Position numbers and translations under genes: made by a program
Part shown: positions 8,122 to 17,021 of the stretch, piece after piece
How the letters are laid out: each line of letters begins with the position of its first letter
Numbering within the stretch: position 1 is the stretch's first letter
Origin: Pseudomonas syringae
GTDB lineage: Bacteria > Pseudomonadota > Gammaproteobacteria > Pseudomonadales > Pseudomonadaceae
DNA length: 59,293 nucleotides
Direction: 5' to 3'
NCBI RefSeq assembly: GCF_001698815.1
Contig: NZ_LGSI01000054.1
Span: 1-59,293 of the forward strand
The notes under the pieces: model-generated
Told to the model about the DNA's origin: nothing
Database searches by the model: none
What the model saw: only the letters and a program-made list of their open reading frames with translations

Positions 8122-9641
8122 TGGCTATGCAAACGAAACGCTCCGTGATCCGCAACACTGCATTGAACTATGCCGGGCAGGCCTACGTCTTGCTGGTAGG
8201 CATCCTGATCATGCCGTTCTACCTCGGCCATCTGGGTGCCGAGGCCTACGGCCTGATCGGGTTCTTCGCGGTGATGCAGGCATGGTTGCAATTGCTTGAC
8301 GCTGGCCTGTCGCCCAGCCTGGTGCGTGCCGTCGCCCACCAGCAAGGTACGCCGGCCAGCGAACGTAATTCGGGACAGCTGCTGCGGTCGTTCGAGATCA
8401 TTTTTCTGCCGCTGACCCTGTTGTCCTGCGTCACGATTTACCTGAGCAGCCCGTGGATTGCCCTGCAATGGCTCAATGCCAAAGAGTTGCAGCCGCAAAC
8501 CTTGATTCATTGCATCAGCCTGATGGGTGTGGTGATAGCCCTGCGCCTGTATTCGACACTCTACAAAAGCGGTATCCAAGGCCTGGAGCAACATGGCTGG
8601 CTCAACCTGGCCAATATCATCATTGCCACCCTGCGCTACTTCGGCGGCCTGCTGCTGGTCAGCAGCTACTCCCAGGATCCGGCGGACTTCTTTGAATTCC
8701 AGGTCGCAGTAGGCCTGATCGAAACCTTGATGTTTGCCGGGCGCGCCTATCAGCAAATGCCGACGCCGCAGTGGCTCACCGGGTTCAACTGGCGACTGGT
8801 CAAACCGATCATTCCGTTTGCGGCGAGCATGTCATTCACGGCGGTGCTGTGGATCGTGCTGACACAGATCGACAAAGTGCTGCTGTCCAAGCAGCTGCCT
8901 CTGGACCAATACGGCTACTTCTCGTTGGTGGCGCTGATCACCACCGGGATCTTGATGCTGGCCAATCCTCTGGTGCAAACCCTGCTGCCGCGTTTGACCG
9001 TATTGATGGCAGAAGGTCGCCGCGACGATATGCACCGGCTGTTTCTGGCTGCCAACCGCTTCGTCTGCACGTTTCTGTTTCCGCTGGCTGCGGTGATTGC
9101 CTTGCATGCCCAGCCCTTGATCTACGCCTGGACCGGCGATCAGATCGCGGCGCAATGGAGCCGTTCGATCCTGTGCTGGTACGCATTGGGCAGCGCGATC
9201 ATGGCCGTCAGCGCCTTTCAGTTCTATCTGCAATACGCCTACGGGCGAATGAATCTGCACGTCTGGTACAGCATCGTTTCAGCGGTGATCACCGTTCCGG
9301 TGGTGTTCCTGGCGATTCATTACCAAGGCGCCTATGGCGCGGCGCTGGCCTGGTTTTTCCTGCGCATCGTGTCGTTCGCGGTGTGGCCGATGATCGTTCA
9401 CAACCACTTGGCGCCGGGCATTCACGGCACGTGGTTACGCGACATCCTGCGCATCAGCTTTATGACCGGCATCGGCCTGGCAATCAGCGAGCCACTGTTT
9501 CGCTTGATCGCGGCTGACGACCGTTTCAGCGTGTTCGCCGGTCTGGCGGTCAGCGGTCTGATCACCTTGATCGTCGTGGCGGCCAGCGACAAACCGCTGG
9601 CTTCGAGAATTTTCATTTTGTTCAGCAAACCGAGTACCTGA
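8121..9641 (+). CDS. Wzx-type polysaccharide flippase (MATE/MVF superfamily)
   Basis: A 506-residue integral membrane protein with about 12-14 hydrophobic segments and the N-terminal pattern typical of Wzx flippases (NTALNYAGQAYVLLVGI, then PFYLGHLGAEAYGLIGFF). Such proteins move undecaprenyl-linked repeat units across the inner membrane. A GTG start at 8121 overlaps the previous stop (TAGTG) and has AGG seven bases upstream; an ATG at 8127 is the alternative. Tight coupling to the aminotransferase and to the next glycosyltransferase indicates one transcript. A Wzx normally works with a Wzy polymerase, which I cannot find in this operon. Confidence 0.85.
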   Translation: MAMQTKRSVIRNTALNYAGQAYVLLVGILIMPFYLGHLGAEAYGLIGFFAVMQAWLQLLDAGLSPSLVRAVAHQQGTPASERNSGQLLRSFEIIFLPLTLLSCVTIYLSSPWIALQWLNAKELQPQTLIHCISLMGVVIALRLYSTLYKSGIQGLEQHGWLNLANIIIATLRYFGGLLLVSSYSQDPADFFEFQVAVGLIETLMFAGRAYQQMPTPQWLTGFNWRLVKPIIPFAASMSFTAVLWIVLTQIDKVLLSKQLPLDQYGYFSLVALITTGILMLANPLVQTLLPRLTVLMAEGRRDDMHRLFLAANRFVCTFLFPLAAVIALHAQPLIYAWTGDQIAAQWSRSILCWYALGSAIMAVSAFQFYLQYAYGRMNLHVWYSIVSAVITVPVVFLAIHYQGAYGAALAWFFLRIVSFAVWPMIVHNHLAPGIHGTWLRDILRISFMTGIGLAISEPLFRLIAADDRFSVFAGLAVSGLITLIVVAASDKPLASRIFILFSKPST

Positions 9642-9644
9642 GCC

Positions 9645-10580
9645 ATGGATGACAAGACATTAGAAACGTCCACTGCCCCGTCCCAGCCACCGCTAGTGAG
9701 CATCGTCTGCCCTGCCTACAACCAGGGAGCGTTTATCGCTCAGACACTGGACAGTTTTCTGGCACAACAGACGACGTTCAATTTTGAAATCCTGATCAAC
9801 GACGATGCCTCCACCGACGGCACGGCACAGATCATCGCCGAATACACCGAGCGTTATCCGACGATCATCAGGCCGTTCTATCAAACGGTGAATCAGTTCC
9901 AATATGGCAAGCCCTGCGTGCCGGGTCTGTTTGCCAAAGCCCGGGGCCGTTATATCGCGTACTGCGAAGCCGACGACTACTGGACCGACCCGCGCAAGCT
10001 GCAAATCCAGGTGGACTTCCTGGAAAGCCATCCGGACTACGTCATCACTTATCACGACGCGGTGGCGTTCGACAGCGAAGGCGAGAAAGGTATCCAGTTG
10101 CAGGGCAAGTTACGCAGCGATGCGACGGCTCTGCAACTGCAGAAGGCCCGGCCGATTTCGACCCTGACCGTGTGTTTTCGCAATATGTTCAGCACCCTGC
10201 CGCCAGAGCTGCTGATGCCGGTCGCCCCGCTCAATGACATGTGCTGGTGGTCGCTGCTCGGCGCCTTCGGCAAAGGCAAGTTTCTCGCCCAGATCAAACC
10301 CGCCGCCTACCGCGTGCATCCGGGTGGCATTTTCTCGATGCGTACCCATAAACGAAAACTTCATATGAGCCTGCAAACCTGTAGCAGTCTGGCTAATTAC
10401 TACAACCGGCAGGGCAATCAGGAACTGTACGAATACTTCCTTATGCAAACCATCGGCCTGGCGATTTCTGCTCTGGCGCCGGTGCATAAGCTGCAGGCGC
10501 TGTTGATGGTCGCGCGAAATTTCACCGTCAACCTCGGCAAGCGGCTGATGCCTTCGATAAGCAAGGGCCATGTTCAGTAA
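9645..10580 (+). CDS. glycosyltransferase family 2
   Basis: This 311-residue GT-A enzyme has the classic GT2 start (VSIVCPAYNQGAFIAQTLDS), the nucleotide-binding DDASTDGT motif and the metal-binding ADD in YCEADDYWTDP near residue 110. It should transfer one sugar from a nucleotide donor to the lipid-linked repeat at the cytoplasmic face. It starts three bases after the flippase stop, and its 3' end overlaps the phosphatase gene by 11 bases. Donor and linkage are unknown. Confidence 0.85.
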   Translation: MDDKTLETSTAPSQPPLVSIVCPAYNQGAFIAQTLDSFLAQQTTFNFEILINDDASTDGTAQIIAEYTERYPTIIRPFYQTVNQFQYGKPCVPGLFAKARGRYIAYCEADDYWTDPRKLQIQVDFLESHPDYVITYHDAVAFDSEGEKGIQLQGKLRSDATALQLQKARPISTLTVCFRNMFSTLPPELLMPVAPLNDMCWWSLLGAFGKGKFLAQIKPAAYRVHPGGIFSMRTHKRKLHMSLQTCSSLANYYNRQGNQELYEYFLMQTIGLAISALAPVHKLQALLMVARNFTVNLGKRLMPSISKGHVQ

Positions 10581-11022
10581 CGTCCTGGTGATCTGCATCG
10601 GCAACATCTGCCGCAGCCCCATGGCTGAAGCGCTGTTGCGCCAGCGTGTACTGGCGGCCGATGTGCAGATCGCCTCGGCGGGCACCCACGCGATGCTTGA
10701 TTCGCCAATCGACCCGCTGGCCCAGGCGGTTTTGCAGATGCACCACGTGCCAACACTCAGGCACCGCGCCCGCCAGATGGATCGCGACATGTTGCATCAG
10801 GCCGAGCTGATCCTGCTGATGGAAAACGCGCAACTCAAAAGCGTTTTGAGGTTGGCACCCGAAGTTCGCGGCAAGACTTTTCTGATTGGCAAATGGCAAC
10901 AACAAATGGAAATAGCCGACCCCTACCGGCAACCAAAATTAGCCTTTGAACAGACCTACGAGCACCTCTCGCGATGTGTCGACGACTGGCTACCTTATCT
11001 TCAGTCAGGAGAAACAAGATAA
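10570..11022 (+). CDS. wzb: low-molecular-weight protein tyrosine phosphatase (Wzb-like)
   Basis: A 150-residue cytoplasmic phosphatase with the P-loop C9-IGNIC-R15-S and the general-acid aspartate D117 in IADPYRQ, the two signatures of LMW-PTPases. The length equals that of E. coli Wzb (about 147). It should dephosphorylate the tyrosine tail of the kinase encoded immediately after it: the kinase ATG follows the stop codon directly. The Wzb/Wzc cycle controls polymer assembly and length in Wzy-dependent systems. Confidence 0.9.
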   Translation: MFSNVLVICIGNICRSPMAEALLRQRVLAADVQIASAGTHAMLDSPIDPLAQAVLQMHHVPTLRHRARQMDRDMLHQAELILLMENAQLKSVLRLAPEVRGKTFLIGKWQQQMEIADPYRQPKLAFEQTYEHLSRCVDDWLPYLQSGETR

Positions 11023-13239
11023 ATGACCGCTATGAACCGTTCTTCCCTGGACTACTACCAGGACTCCCGGATCGATCTGGCAACTATCTTGCGCACGTTA
11101 TTCGACCATAAGGGCCTGATCTTCTCGATCGTCGGGCTGTTCTGCCTGGTCGGGCTGGCCTACGCGATACTTGCCGAGCCGATCTATCAGGCCAACGCGA
11201 TGATCCAGATCGAGCCGAAGAAAATCGGCATCGAAGGTACACCGGAAGTTTCCAACAAACCGATGTCGGTGTCCCAGGCGACTACTGAAATCGAGCTGAT
11301 CAAGTCGCGGGCAGTGCTGGGCAAGGTGGTGGATGACCTCAAGCTGAACATCGTGCAGCGTCCCGATTACTTCCCGATGATCGGCGGCTACCTCAGCCGC
11401 ACGTTCAAGCCGGAACGTCCGGGCCAATTCGCCGAGCCGTGGTTCGGCATGTCTCAATACGCCTGGGGCGGCGAGAAGCTCGACGTCTTCCAGCTTGAGG
11501 TTCCCGAAGATCTGCTGGGTGAAAAACTGACCCTCGTCGCAGGCAAGCCAGGCTTCTTCACGCTGTATGACAAGGACCGCAACCAGATTCTCAGCGGAGC
11601 CGTGAACCAGACCGTCGAAGGCCATGGCGCGAAGATCCAGGTCGCCACGCTCAATGCCCGGCCAGGGACTGAATTCACGGTTTCCAAACTGCGCACGTTG
11701 ACCGCCGCGCTCAATTATCAGGAGCGCCTGAAAATCACCGAAGCCGGTAAAGACTCGGGAATCATCTACCTGGCGTTGCAGGACCCGGACCCGGAAAAGG
11801 CCAACAGGATCGTTGACGAGATCAGCCGTCTTTACGTACGCCAGAACGTCGAACGCAGTTCCGCCGAGGCCGCCCAACGCCTGGACTTCCTGCGCTCGCA
11901 ACTGCCGGCCGTACGCAAACAGCTGGAAGCGTCGGAAGTCGCCTTGAACAACTTCCAGACCAGCGCCAAGTCGGTGGATCTGAGTATCGAAACCAAGGGC
12001 GTGCTGGATCAGGTCGTGAAACTGGATTCGATGCTCTCGGAGCTCAAGATGCGCCGCGTCGAACTGGAGCGGCTGTACACCCGCGAACACCCGAACTATC
12101 GCGCCTTGATGAGCCAGATGAGCCAGCTGGAAGCGCAAAAACAGGGCCTGCTGAAAAAGATCGAGACACTGCCGGAAACCCAGCAGGAATTGCTGCGCCT
12201 GACTCGCGACATGCAGGTCACCAGCCAGACCTACACCTTGATGCTGAACAAAAGCCAGGAGCAGGACATTTTGCGCGCCGGCAGCATCGGCAACGTGCGC
12301 ATCATCGACAACGCCGACGCCAACGTCGAAGAGCCGGTCAAGCCGATGAAAAAACTCATCGTGCTGATTGCGACGTTGCTGGGCGCCTTGGTCGCGGTCG
12401 CCACAGTGTTCGTTCGCCAGGCGTTCTATCGCGGCGTGGACAACCCTGAAGTCATCGAAAACATTGGCATGCCGGTGTACGCATCCCTGCCCTACTCGCG
12501 CCAACAGGAACGCCTGGAAAAGAACAATCAAAGCCGCACGACCAGCAAGGAATCCAGACTGCTGAGCGTATCGGCACCTACCGAACTGGCGGTGGAATCC
12601 CTGCGCAGCCTGCGTACCAGCCTGCATTTCGCGATGCTCGAAGCACGCAACAATGTGCTGATGATTTCCAGCCCGTCGCCAGGCGCCGGCAAGTCATTCG
12701 TTTCCAGCAACCTGGCAGTGATCATCGCCCAGACCGGCAAGCGCGTGCTGCTGATCGACGCCGATATGCGTAAGGGTTACCTGCACAAGGTGTTCGGCCT
12801 GCAACCCAAGCACGGTCTGTCCGACACGCTGGCTGCACGCCTGAAAAGCACCGAAGTCATCCATCACACCGAAGTGCGCAACCTGGACTTCATTTCCTGC
12901 GGTTTCGCGGCGCCCAACCCTTCGGAGCTGTTGATGCATGACAACTTCAACAAGATGCTCACCGAGCTCTCGCCGCTGTATGACCTGGTGCTGATCGACA
13001 CGCCGCCGATCCTGGCCGTGACCGACGCCACCCTCGTCGGTCGCCAGGCCGGCACATGCCTGTTGGTCACCCGTTTCGGTCTGACTTCGGTCAAGGAAAT
13101 CGAAGCCTGCAAGCGCCGACTTGGTCAAAACGGTGTAGTCATCAAGGGCGCCATATTCAATGGCGTGCTACGCAAGGCCTCGACCGCAGATTATGACTGT
13201 GCCGCCTACGGATACGACTACAGTCCAGTACGCAAATAA
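11023..13239 (+). CDS. wzc: polysaccharide co-polymerase / tyrosine autokinase (Wzc-like)
   Basis: A 738-residue inner-membrane BY-kinase. A Wzz domain lies at the N-terminus between membrane segments near residues 31-51 and 443-463, with a coiled-coil-rich periplasmic part including a predicted helical stretch around 280-400. The cytoplasmic kinase has Walker A at 550-558 (SPSPGAGKS), Walker A' with D579 and D581 (LLIDADMRK), and Walker B at 656-662 (LIDTPP). The C-terminal tail has four tyrosines within the last fifteen residues (Y724, Y729, Y731, Y733), the autophosphorylation cluster. It should control chain length and contact the outer-membrane exporter encoded at 22513. Confidence 0.93.
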   Translation: MTAMNRSSLDYYQDSRIDLATILRTLFDHKGLIFSIVGLFCLVGLAYAILAEPIYQANAMIQIEPKKIGIEGTPEVSNKPMSVSQATTEIELIKSRAVLGKVVDDLKLNIVQRPDYFPMIGGYLSRTFKPERPGQFAEPWFGMSQYAWGGEKLDVFQLEVPEDLLGEKLTLVAGKPGFFTLYDKDRNQILSGAVNQTVEGHGAKIQVATLNARPGTEFTVSKLRTLTAALNYQERLKITEAGKDSGIIYLALQDPDPEKANRIVDEISRLYVRQNVERSSAEAAQRLDFLRSQLPAVRKQLEASEVALNNFQTSAKSVDLSIETKGVLDQVVKLDSMLSELKMRRVELERLYTREHPNYRALMSQMSQLEAQKQGLLKKIETLPETQQELLRLTRDMQVTSQTYTLMLNKSQEQDILRAGSIGNVRIIDNADANVEEPVKPMKKLIVLIATLLGALVAVATVFVRQAFYRGVDNPEVIENIGMPVYASLPYSRQQERLEKNNQSRTTSKESRLLSVSAPTELAVESLRSLRTSLHFAMLEARNNVLMISSPSPGAGKSFVSSNLAVIIAQTGKRVLLIDADMRKGYLHKVFGLQPKHGLSDTLAARLKSTEVIHHTEVRNLDFISCGFAAPNPSELLMHDNFNKMLTELSPLYDLVLIDTPPILAVTDATLVGRQAGTCLLVTRFGLTSVKEIEACKRRLGQNGVVIKGAIFNGVLRKASTADYDCAAYGYDYSPVRK

Positions 13240-13276
13240 CGAGCAAAGATCACCCAACACACTTAAGGAGTTACGC

Positions 13277-14077
13277 ATGGCCAGGACCATAGCAATGATG
13301 CAGCCATACCTCTTCCCCTACCTGGGCTATTTTCAATTGATCGCAGCAGCAGATGTCTTCGTCCTGGGAGACGATCTGCAATATATCCGTTCCGGCTGGG
13401 TCAATCGAAACCGCATTCTGAACAACGGCGAGGCGAAGCTGATTACCTTCCCGCTGAAAAAGGATCGCTTCGAGCTGCCGATCATGCAGCGCCAGTTCAT
13501 CGACACCTTCAGCGACGAAGCCGAACGCCTGATCAACATCATTACCCAGAACTACCGCAAGGCGCCGTACTTCGAACAGGTCATGCCTTTGGTGACGCGC
13601 CTGATCCGCTTCCCGCAGCAGAATCTCGCGCTGTACGCCGAGCACGTCATCCGCGAACTGTGCGCGTATCTGCACATCGTGACGCCGATTCTGCGTGGCT
13701 CGGACCTGAAGCTGAACTCGTGCACCGACAAGCAGGACCGGGTGATCAACATCGCCCACACCTTTGCCGCCACGACCTTTCTCAATCCCATCGGTGGTGC
13801 CGAACTGTACGACCGCGACCTGTTCGCCAGGAATGGTCTGCTGGTGCGCTTTTTCAAAATGGATGAAGTGGTCTACCGGCAACTCGGCAAGCCGTTCGTA
13901 CCCAATCTGTCGATCATCGACGTGCTGATGTTCAACTGCGTCGAACAGGTCCAGGCCATGCTCGCCTGCTTCACCGTCAGCGATGGCGCCGGTGGGAATC
14001 AAGAGGACCTGCTGGCCGAACTCGTCAGCCAGCAGGACGCCACAAAGCCCTCGTTCACACGCACCGCAGTGGAGTGA
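13277..14077 (+). CDS. WbqC-family protein
   Basis: A 266-residue protein with the hallmark WbqC start: MARTIAMMQPYLFPYLGYFQ. This family (Pfam WbqC) is found in O-antigen and capsule clusters, often next to aminotransferase genes, and is thought to modify amino-sugars; its precise chemistry is not settled in what I know. The start at 13277 is chosen over 13160 because of the AAGGAG ribosome site and because the upstream frame overlaps wzc. A conserved NxIGG-type motif (FLNPIGGAELY) lies near residue 175. With the DegT aminotransferase it supports an N-substituted sugar in the polymer. Confidence 0.8.
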   Translation: MARTIAMMQPYLFPYLGYFQLIAAADVFVLGDDLQYIRSGWVNRNRILNNGEAKLITFPLKKDRFELPIMQRQFIDTFSDEAERLINIITQNYRKAPYFEQVMPLVTRLIRFPQQNLALYAEHVIRELCAYLHIVTPILRGSDLKLNSCTDKQDRVINIAHTFAATTFLNPIGGAELYDRDLFARNGLLVRFFKMDEVVYRQLGKPFVPNLSIIDVLMFNCVEQVQAMLACFTVSDGAGGNQEDLLAELVSQQDATKPSFTRTAVE

Positions 14078-14081
14078 ATGT

Positions 14082-14597
14082 ATGTCTCAATTCAATAGCC
14101 CCGCCCGTTGGTACCTGATCCAGACCAAGCCGCGTCAGGAGGCGCGCGCAGAAGAGCATTTGCAGCGGCAGAGCTTCGAATGCTATCGGCCGCTGAAGGC
14201 AGGCGAGCCGAAAAAGCGCACGCCGAAAGTGGCGAGCGAAGAAGAGTTGTTCCCGGGCTATCTGTTCATCCGCATGGATCAGGTGCATGACAACTGGTAC
14301 CCGATTCGTTCGACCCGTGGCGTGGCGCGCATCGTCACCTTCGGCGGTCATCCGGTTCCGGTCCAGGATGAACTCATCGAACAGATCCGCCAACGCTTGC
14401 ATGAACCCGTCGCCAAAGTCGATTTCCGACAAGGCGAGCGCGTGATGATCAAGGCCGGTGAACTGTGTGATATCGAGGCGATTTTCCTTGCTGCTGATGG
14501 CGCCGAGCGTGCCGTGATCCTGCTTAACCTGCTGCAACGGGAACAGAAAGTGGTGTTGCCGATGAGCAGTCTGTTGCGGATGGAAGCCAGGGTCTAA
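14082..14597 (+). CDS. rfaH: RfaH-type transcription antiterminator (NusG paralogue)
   Basis: A 171-residue protein with a NusG N-terminal (NGN) domain (RWYLIQTKPRQEARAEEHL, then FPGYLFIRM) and a C-terminal KOW-type domain (FRQGERVMIKAGELCDIEAIF), the architecture and length of RfaH (162 residues in E. coli). RfaH binds elongating polymerase at ops sites, blocks Rho and recruits ribosomes. The ATG at 14082 has GGAG seven bases upstream, next to the wbqC stop. Two ops-like sites lie in the leader of this same operon, so it probably acts on its own transcript. This is the eighth gene of fifteen, an unusual position. Confidence 0.85.
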   Translation: MSQFNSPARWYLIQTKPRQEARAEEHLQRQSFECYRPLKAGEPKKRTPKVASEEELFPGYLFIRMDQVHDNWYPIRSTRGVARIVTFGGHPVPVQDELIEQIRQRLHEPVAKVDFRQGERVMIKAGELCDIEAIFLAADGAERAVILLNLLQREQKVVLPMSSLLRMEARV

Positions 14598-14614
14598 GGC
14601 AACGTTTCGCCAAG

Positions 14615-14639
14615 CCCCGGTTATTCACGCGCACCGGGG
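14615..14639 (+). other. intra-operon hairpin after rfaH
   Basis: A 7-bp perfect stem (CCCCGGT/ACCGGGG) with an 11-base loop lies 18 bases after the rfaH stop. No T-run follows, so it is not a standard intrinsic terminator. It could protect the upstream mRNA, act as a pause site or be a partial terminator overcome by antitermination. Confidence 0.5.
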
Positions 14640-14681
14640 TTGCGGCACTACCTTCATCTCTATTCCGGACGGAACCTCAGC

Positions 14682-15683
14682 ATGACTCAACTCACGACAT
14701 TGGTGACGCTCACCTACGGTGACCGTTTCAACTATTTGCACACCCTTGTCAGCCGCTCGCTGGAAAGCCCGTTGATTGACCGTGTGATCATCGTCAGCAA
14801 CGCGTCGGTTGCCCCGCTGGAAAACCTGCGCACTACCTGGCCCGGCCAGGTCGACATCATCTATCTGGATAACAACACCGGTTCAGCCAAAGGTTATTCG
14901 GTGGGCATCAAGGCCGCACTGGATGCCGGTGCCGAATATATCTGGCTGATGGACGACGATAACGCACCGACTCACAACGCCATCGCGACTTTGCACACAT
15001 GCCTGCGTCAGCTGGAAGAAATCGATGGCCGCGACAAGTCAGCGGTGCTCGGTTTTCGCCCAACGCATCAGGCCGACATTGCCGCCGGGGTGCCCGGTCG
15101 TTTCGCCATTCAGCGCCGCTCCAGCTTCTTCGGTTTTCACATTGCGCAACTGCCCTACAAGCTTTGGCGCCGTCGCCCCTGGGTGCATCCCCAGCGCAAG
15201 CAAGACAAGATCCCGATGGTGCAATTGCCCTTCGCCACCTACGGCGGCCTGCTTGCCCATCGCAGCCTTTATCAGCGCATCGGCCTGCCCCTTGATGCCT
15301 TGATGCTGTATGCCGATGACAGTGAATACACCTGGCGGATCACCGCCGGTGGCGGACGCATCTTCCTGGTGCCCGACGCGCTGCTCGACGACCTTGAAGA
15401 TTCATGGAACATCAAAGCGCGCACCAGCAATATTTACGAGAGTTTCCTGCTTGGCGGCTCGGACCTCAGGGCTTATTACGGAGCCCGCAACCAGGCCTGG
15501 TTCGACAAAAACATCTGGGCTTCATCGTCGGTGCTGTACAGCCTCAACCGCTGGATGTTCTTCCGCCTGTTACGCCTGATCGCCAAACGCCGTGGTGCAG
15601 AACAACGCCTCAACCTGATCGAAAAGGCCATTCAGGATGGCGAGGCAGGCGTGCTGGGCCTGAACCGCTCCTATCCCCTATGA
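14682..15683 (+). CDS. glycosyltransferase family 2 (GlfT2/rhamnosyl-type)
   Basis: This 333-residue GT-A enzyme has the N-terminal LVTLTYGDRFNYLHTLVSR, the donor-binding IYLDNNTGSAKGYSVGI and the metal site MDDDNAP near residue 92, which resemble GT2 members related to galactofuranosyl and rhamnosyl transferases. A second acidic motif, LYADDSEYTWR, lies near residue 210 and fits the acceptor/base region. The ATG at 14682 follows a weak GGAACC. It overlaps the next gene by four bases (ATGA), so the two are translationally coupled. Sugar specificity is unknown. Confidence 0.82.
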   Translation: MTQLTTLVTLTYGDRFNYLHTLVSRSLESPLIDRVIIVSNASVAPLENLRTTWPGQVDIIYLDNNTGSAKGYSVGIKAALDAGAEYIWLMDDDNAPTHNAIATLHTCLRQLEEIDGRDKSAVLGFRPTHQADIAAGVPGRFAIQRRSSFFGFHIAQLPYKLWRRRPWVHPQRKQDKIPMVQLPFATYGGLLAHRSLYQRIGLPLDALMLYADDSEYTWRITAGGGRIFLVPDALLDDLEDSWNIKARTSNIYESFLLGGSDLRAYYGARNQAWFDKNIWASSSVLYSLNRWMFFRLLRLIAKRRGAEQRLNLIEKAIQDGEAGVLGLNRSYPL

Positions 15684-16942
15684 AGTTGTTATTCATCTCT
15701 AGCCTTTACGCACCCAATATCGGTGGCGGAGCAGAGATCATCCTGCAACGCACCGTCGAAGGCCTGTACAAGCGGGGCTATAAGGTCGCGGTACTGGCGA
15801 CCGGAGCCGAGTCCGGCCTCAAGGAGGAGATGATCAATCAAGTCAGGGTGTATCGCGCCGGACTGCGCAACTTCTATTGGCATTTCAGGGATCAGCGCCC
15901 TGGGAAACTGGCGCGGTTGGGCTGGCATCTTCGCGATCGGTATAACGGCGGCATGCGCGAATACGTAAGGCGAGTGATCAAGATCGAGAAGCCCGACCTG
16001 GTGGTCTGTCACAACCTCACCGGCTGGTCAGTGTCGGCATGGGATGAAATCACCGCCGCCGGCAAACCGATCGTGCAGGTGTTGCACGATCTGTATCTGC
16101 TCTGCCCGAGCAGCACCATGTTCAAAGACGGCGAAAGCTGCCGCAACCAATGCAGCCGCTGCGAACATTTTCGTAAAGGCCATGATGATCGCTCGGCACA
16201 GGTCGATACGGTGGTAGGCGTCAGCCGCTTCATGCTCGACACCCTGCAGGACAACGGCTACTTCAAGAACGCCCGTGGCTTTGTTGTCCACAACGCCAGC
16301 CCTTGCCCTGCCCTGCCGGTGAAGGCAAAAACAAATCCGGACCCGGCACCCAAGAAAGCGCCGCTGCGCTTTGGCTTCATGGGCACCCTCTCGGAGCCTA
16401 AAGGCGTGCGCTGGCTGATCGAACAATTCCAGTCGCTGCCCTTTGACGCAACGCTGCAAATTGCCGGTCGCGGACAACTTGATGACGAAGCCCGTTTCAA
16501 GGCGTTGGCAGCTGAGGCGCCCCGTATCAGTTTTGTCGGTTATCAAGCACCCGAGGTGTTTTATAAACAGATCGATGTGGCCATCGTGCCGTCGATCTGG
16601 AATGAACCGTTCGGCATGGTCGCCGTCGAGGCCTGCGCTTACGCAAAGCCGGTGATTGCCAGTCGCATGGGCGGCCTGCAAGAGATCATCCAGGACCAGC
16701 TCAACGGTCTGTTGTGCAGCCCCGACGATCCGGATTCCCTGGGGCTGGCCATGCTCAAACTGCACCAGCAACCGGCTTTGCTGGCACGCTTGAGTTCCCA
16801 GGCCCGAGTCAGCGTTGCTTCGCTGCTGGACATGGATCTGATGCTCGACAGCTACCAGAGTATTTTTGCCCAGACCCTGCTGGACAAGATCGTACGGCAC
16901 GATGAGCCGTCGGTTTCCGGACCCGGCCAGGTCAATCGCTAG
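15680..16942 (+). CDS. glycosyltransferase family 4 (GT-B)
   Basis: A 420-residue retaining glycosyltransferase. The N-terminal half has the acceptor loop (MKLLFISSLYAPNIGGGAEIIL), and the C-terminal half has the GT4 donor motif with an E-x7-E pair (NEPFGMVAVEACAYAKPVIAS). A cluster of cysteines near residues 150-170 (CRNQCSRCEHFRKG) is common in this subfamily and may form a small structural site. The start at 15680 overlaps the previous stop. It should add one sugar of the repeat unit at the cytoplasmic face of the inner membrane. Confidence 0.85.
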   Translation: MKLLFISSLYAPNIGGGAEIILQRTVEGLYKRGYKVAVLATGAESGLKEEMINQVRVYRAGLRNFYWHFRDQRPGKLARLGWHLRDRYNGGMREYVRRVIKIEKPDLVVCHNLTGWSVSAWDEITAAGKPIVQVLHDLYLLCPSSTMFKDGESCRNQCSRCEHFRKGHDDRSAQVDTVVGVSRFMLDTLQDNGYFKNARGFVVHNASPCPALPVKAKTNPDPAPKKAPLRFGFMGTLSEPKGVRWLIEQFQSLPFDATLQIAGRGQLDDEARFKALAAEAPRISFVGYQAPEVFYKQIDVAIVPSIWNEPFGMVAVEACAYAKPVIASRMGGLQEIIQDQLNGLLCSPDDPDSLGLAMLKLHQQPALLARLSSQARVSVASLLDMDLMLDSYQSIFAQTLLDKIVRHDEPSVSGPGQVNR

Positions 16943-17021
16943 ACATAAGGAAGTGTTATCCATCGGCCCGTGACTCACCTGAGCAAGCGCTCCGGACCGT
17001 GCCTCTTCATTGAGACAAAAT

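Noticed and set aside
11098..12627. 509-codon open frame on the minus strand opposite wzc
   Set aside because: Shadow of the Wzc-like gene; the product has low-complexity Gln/His-rich composition and no motif.
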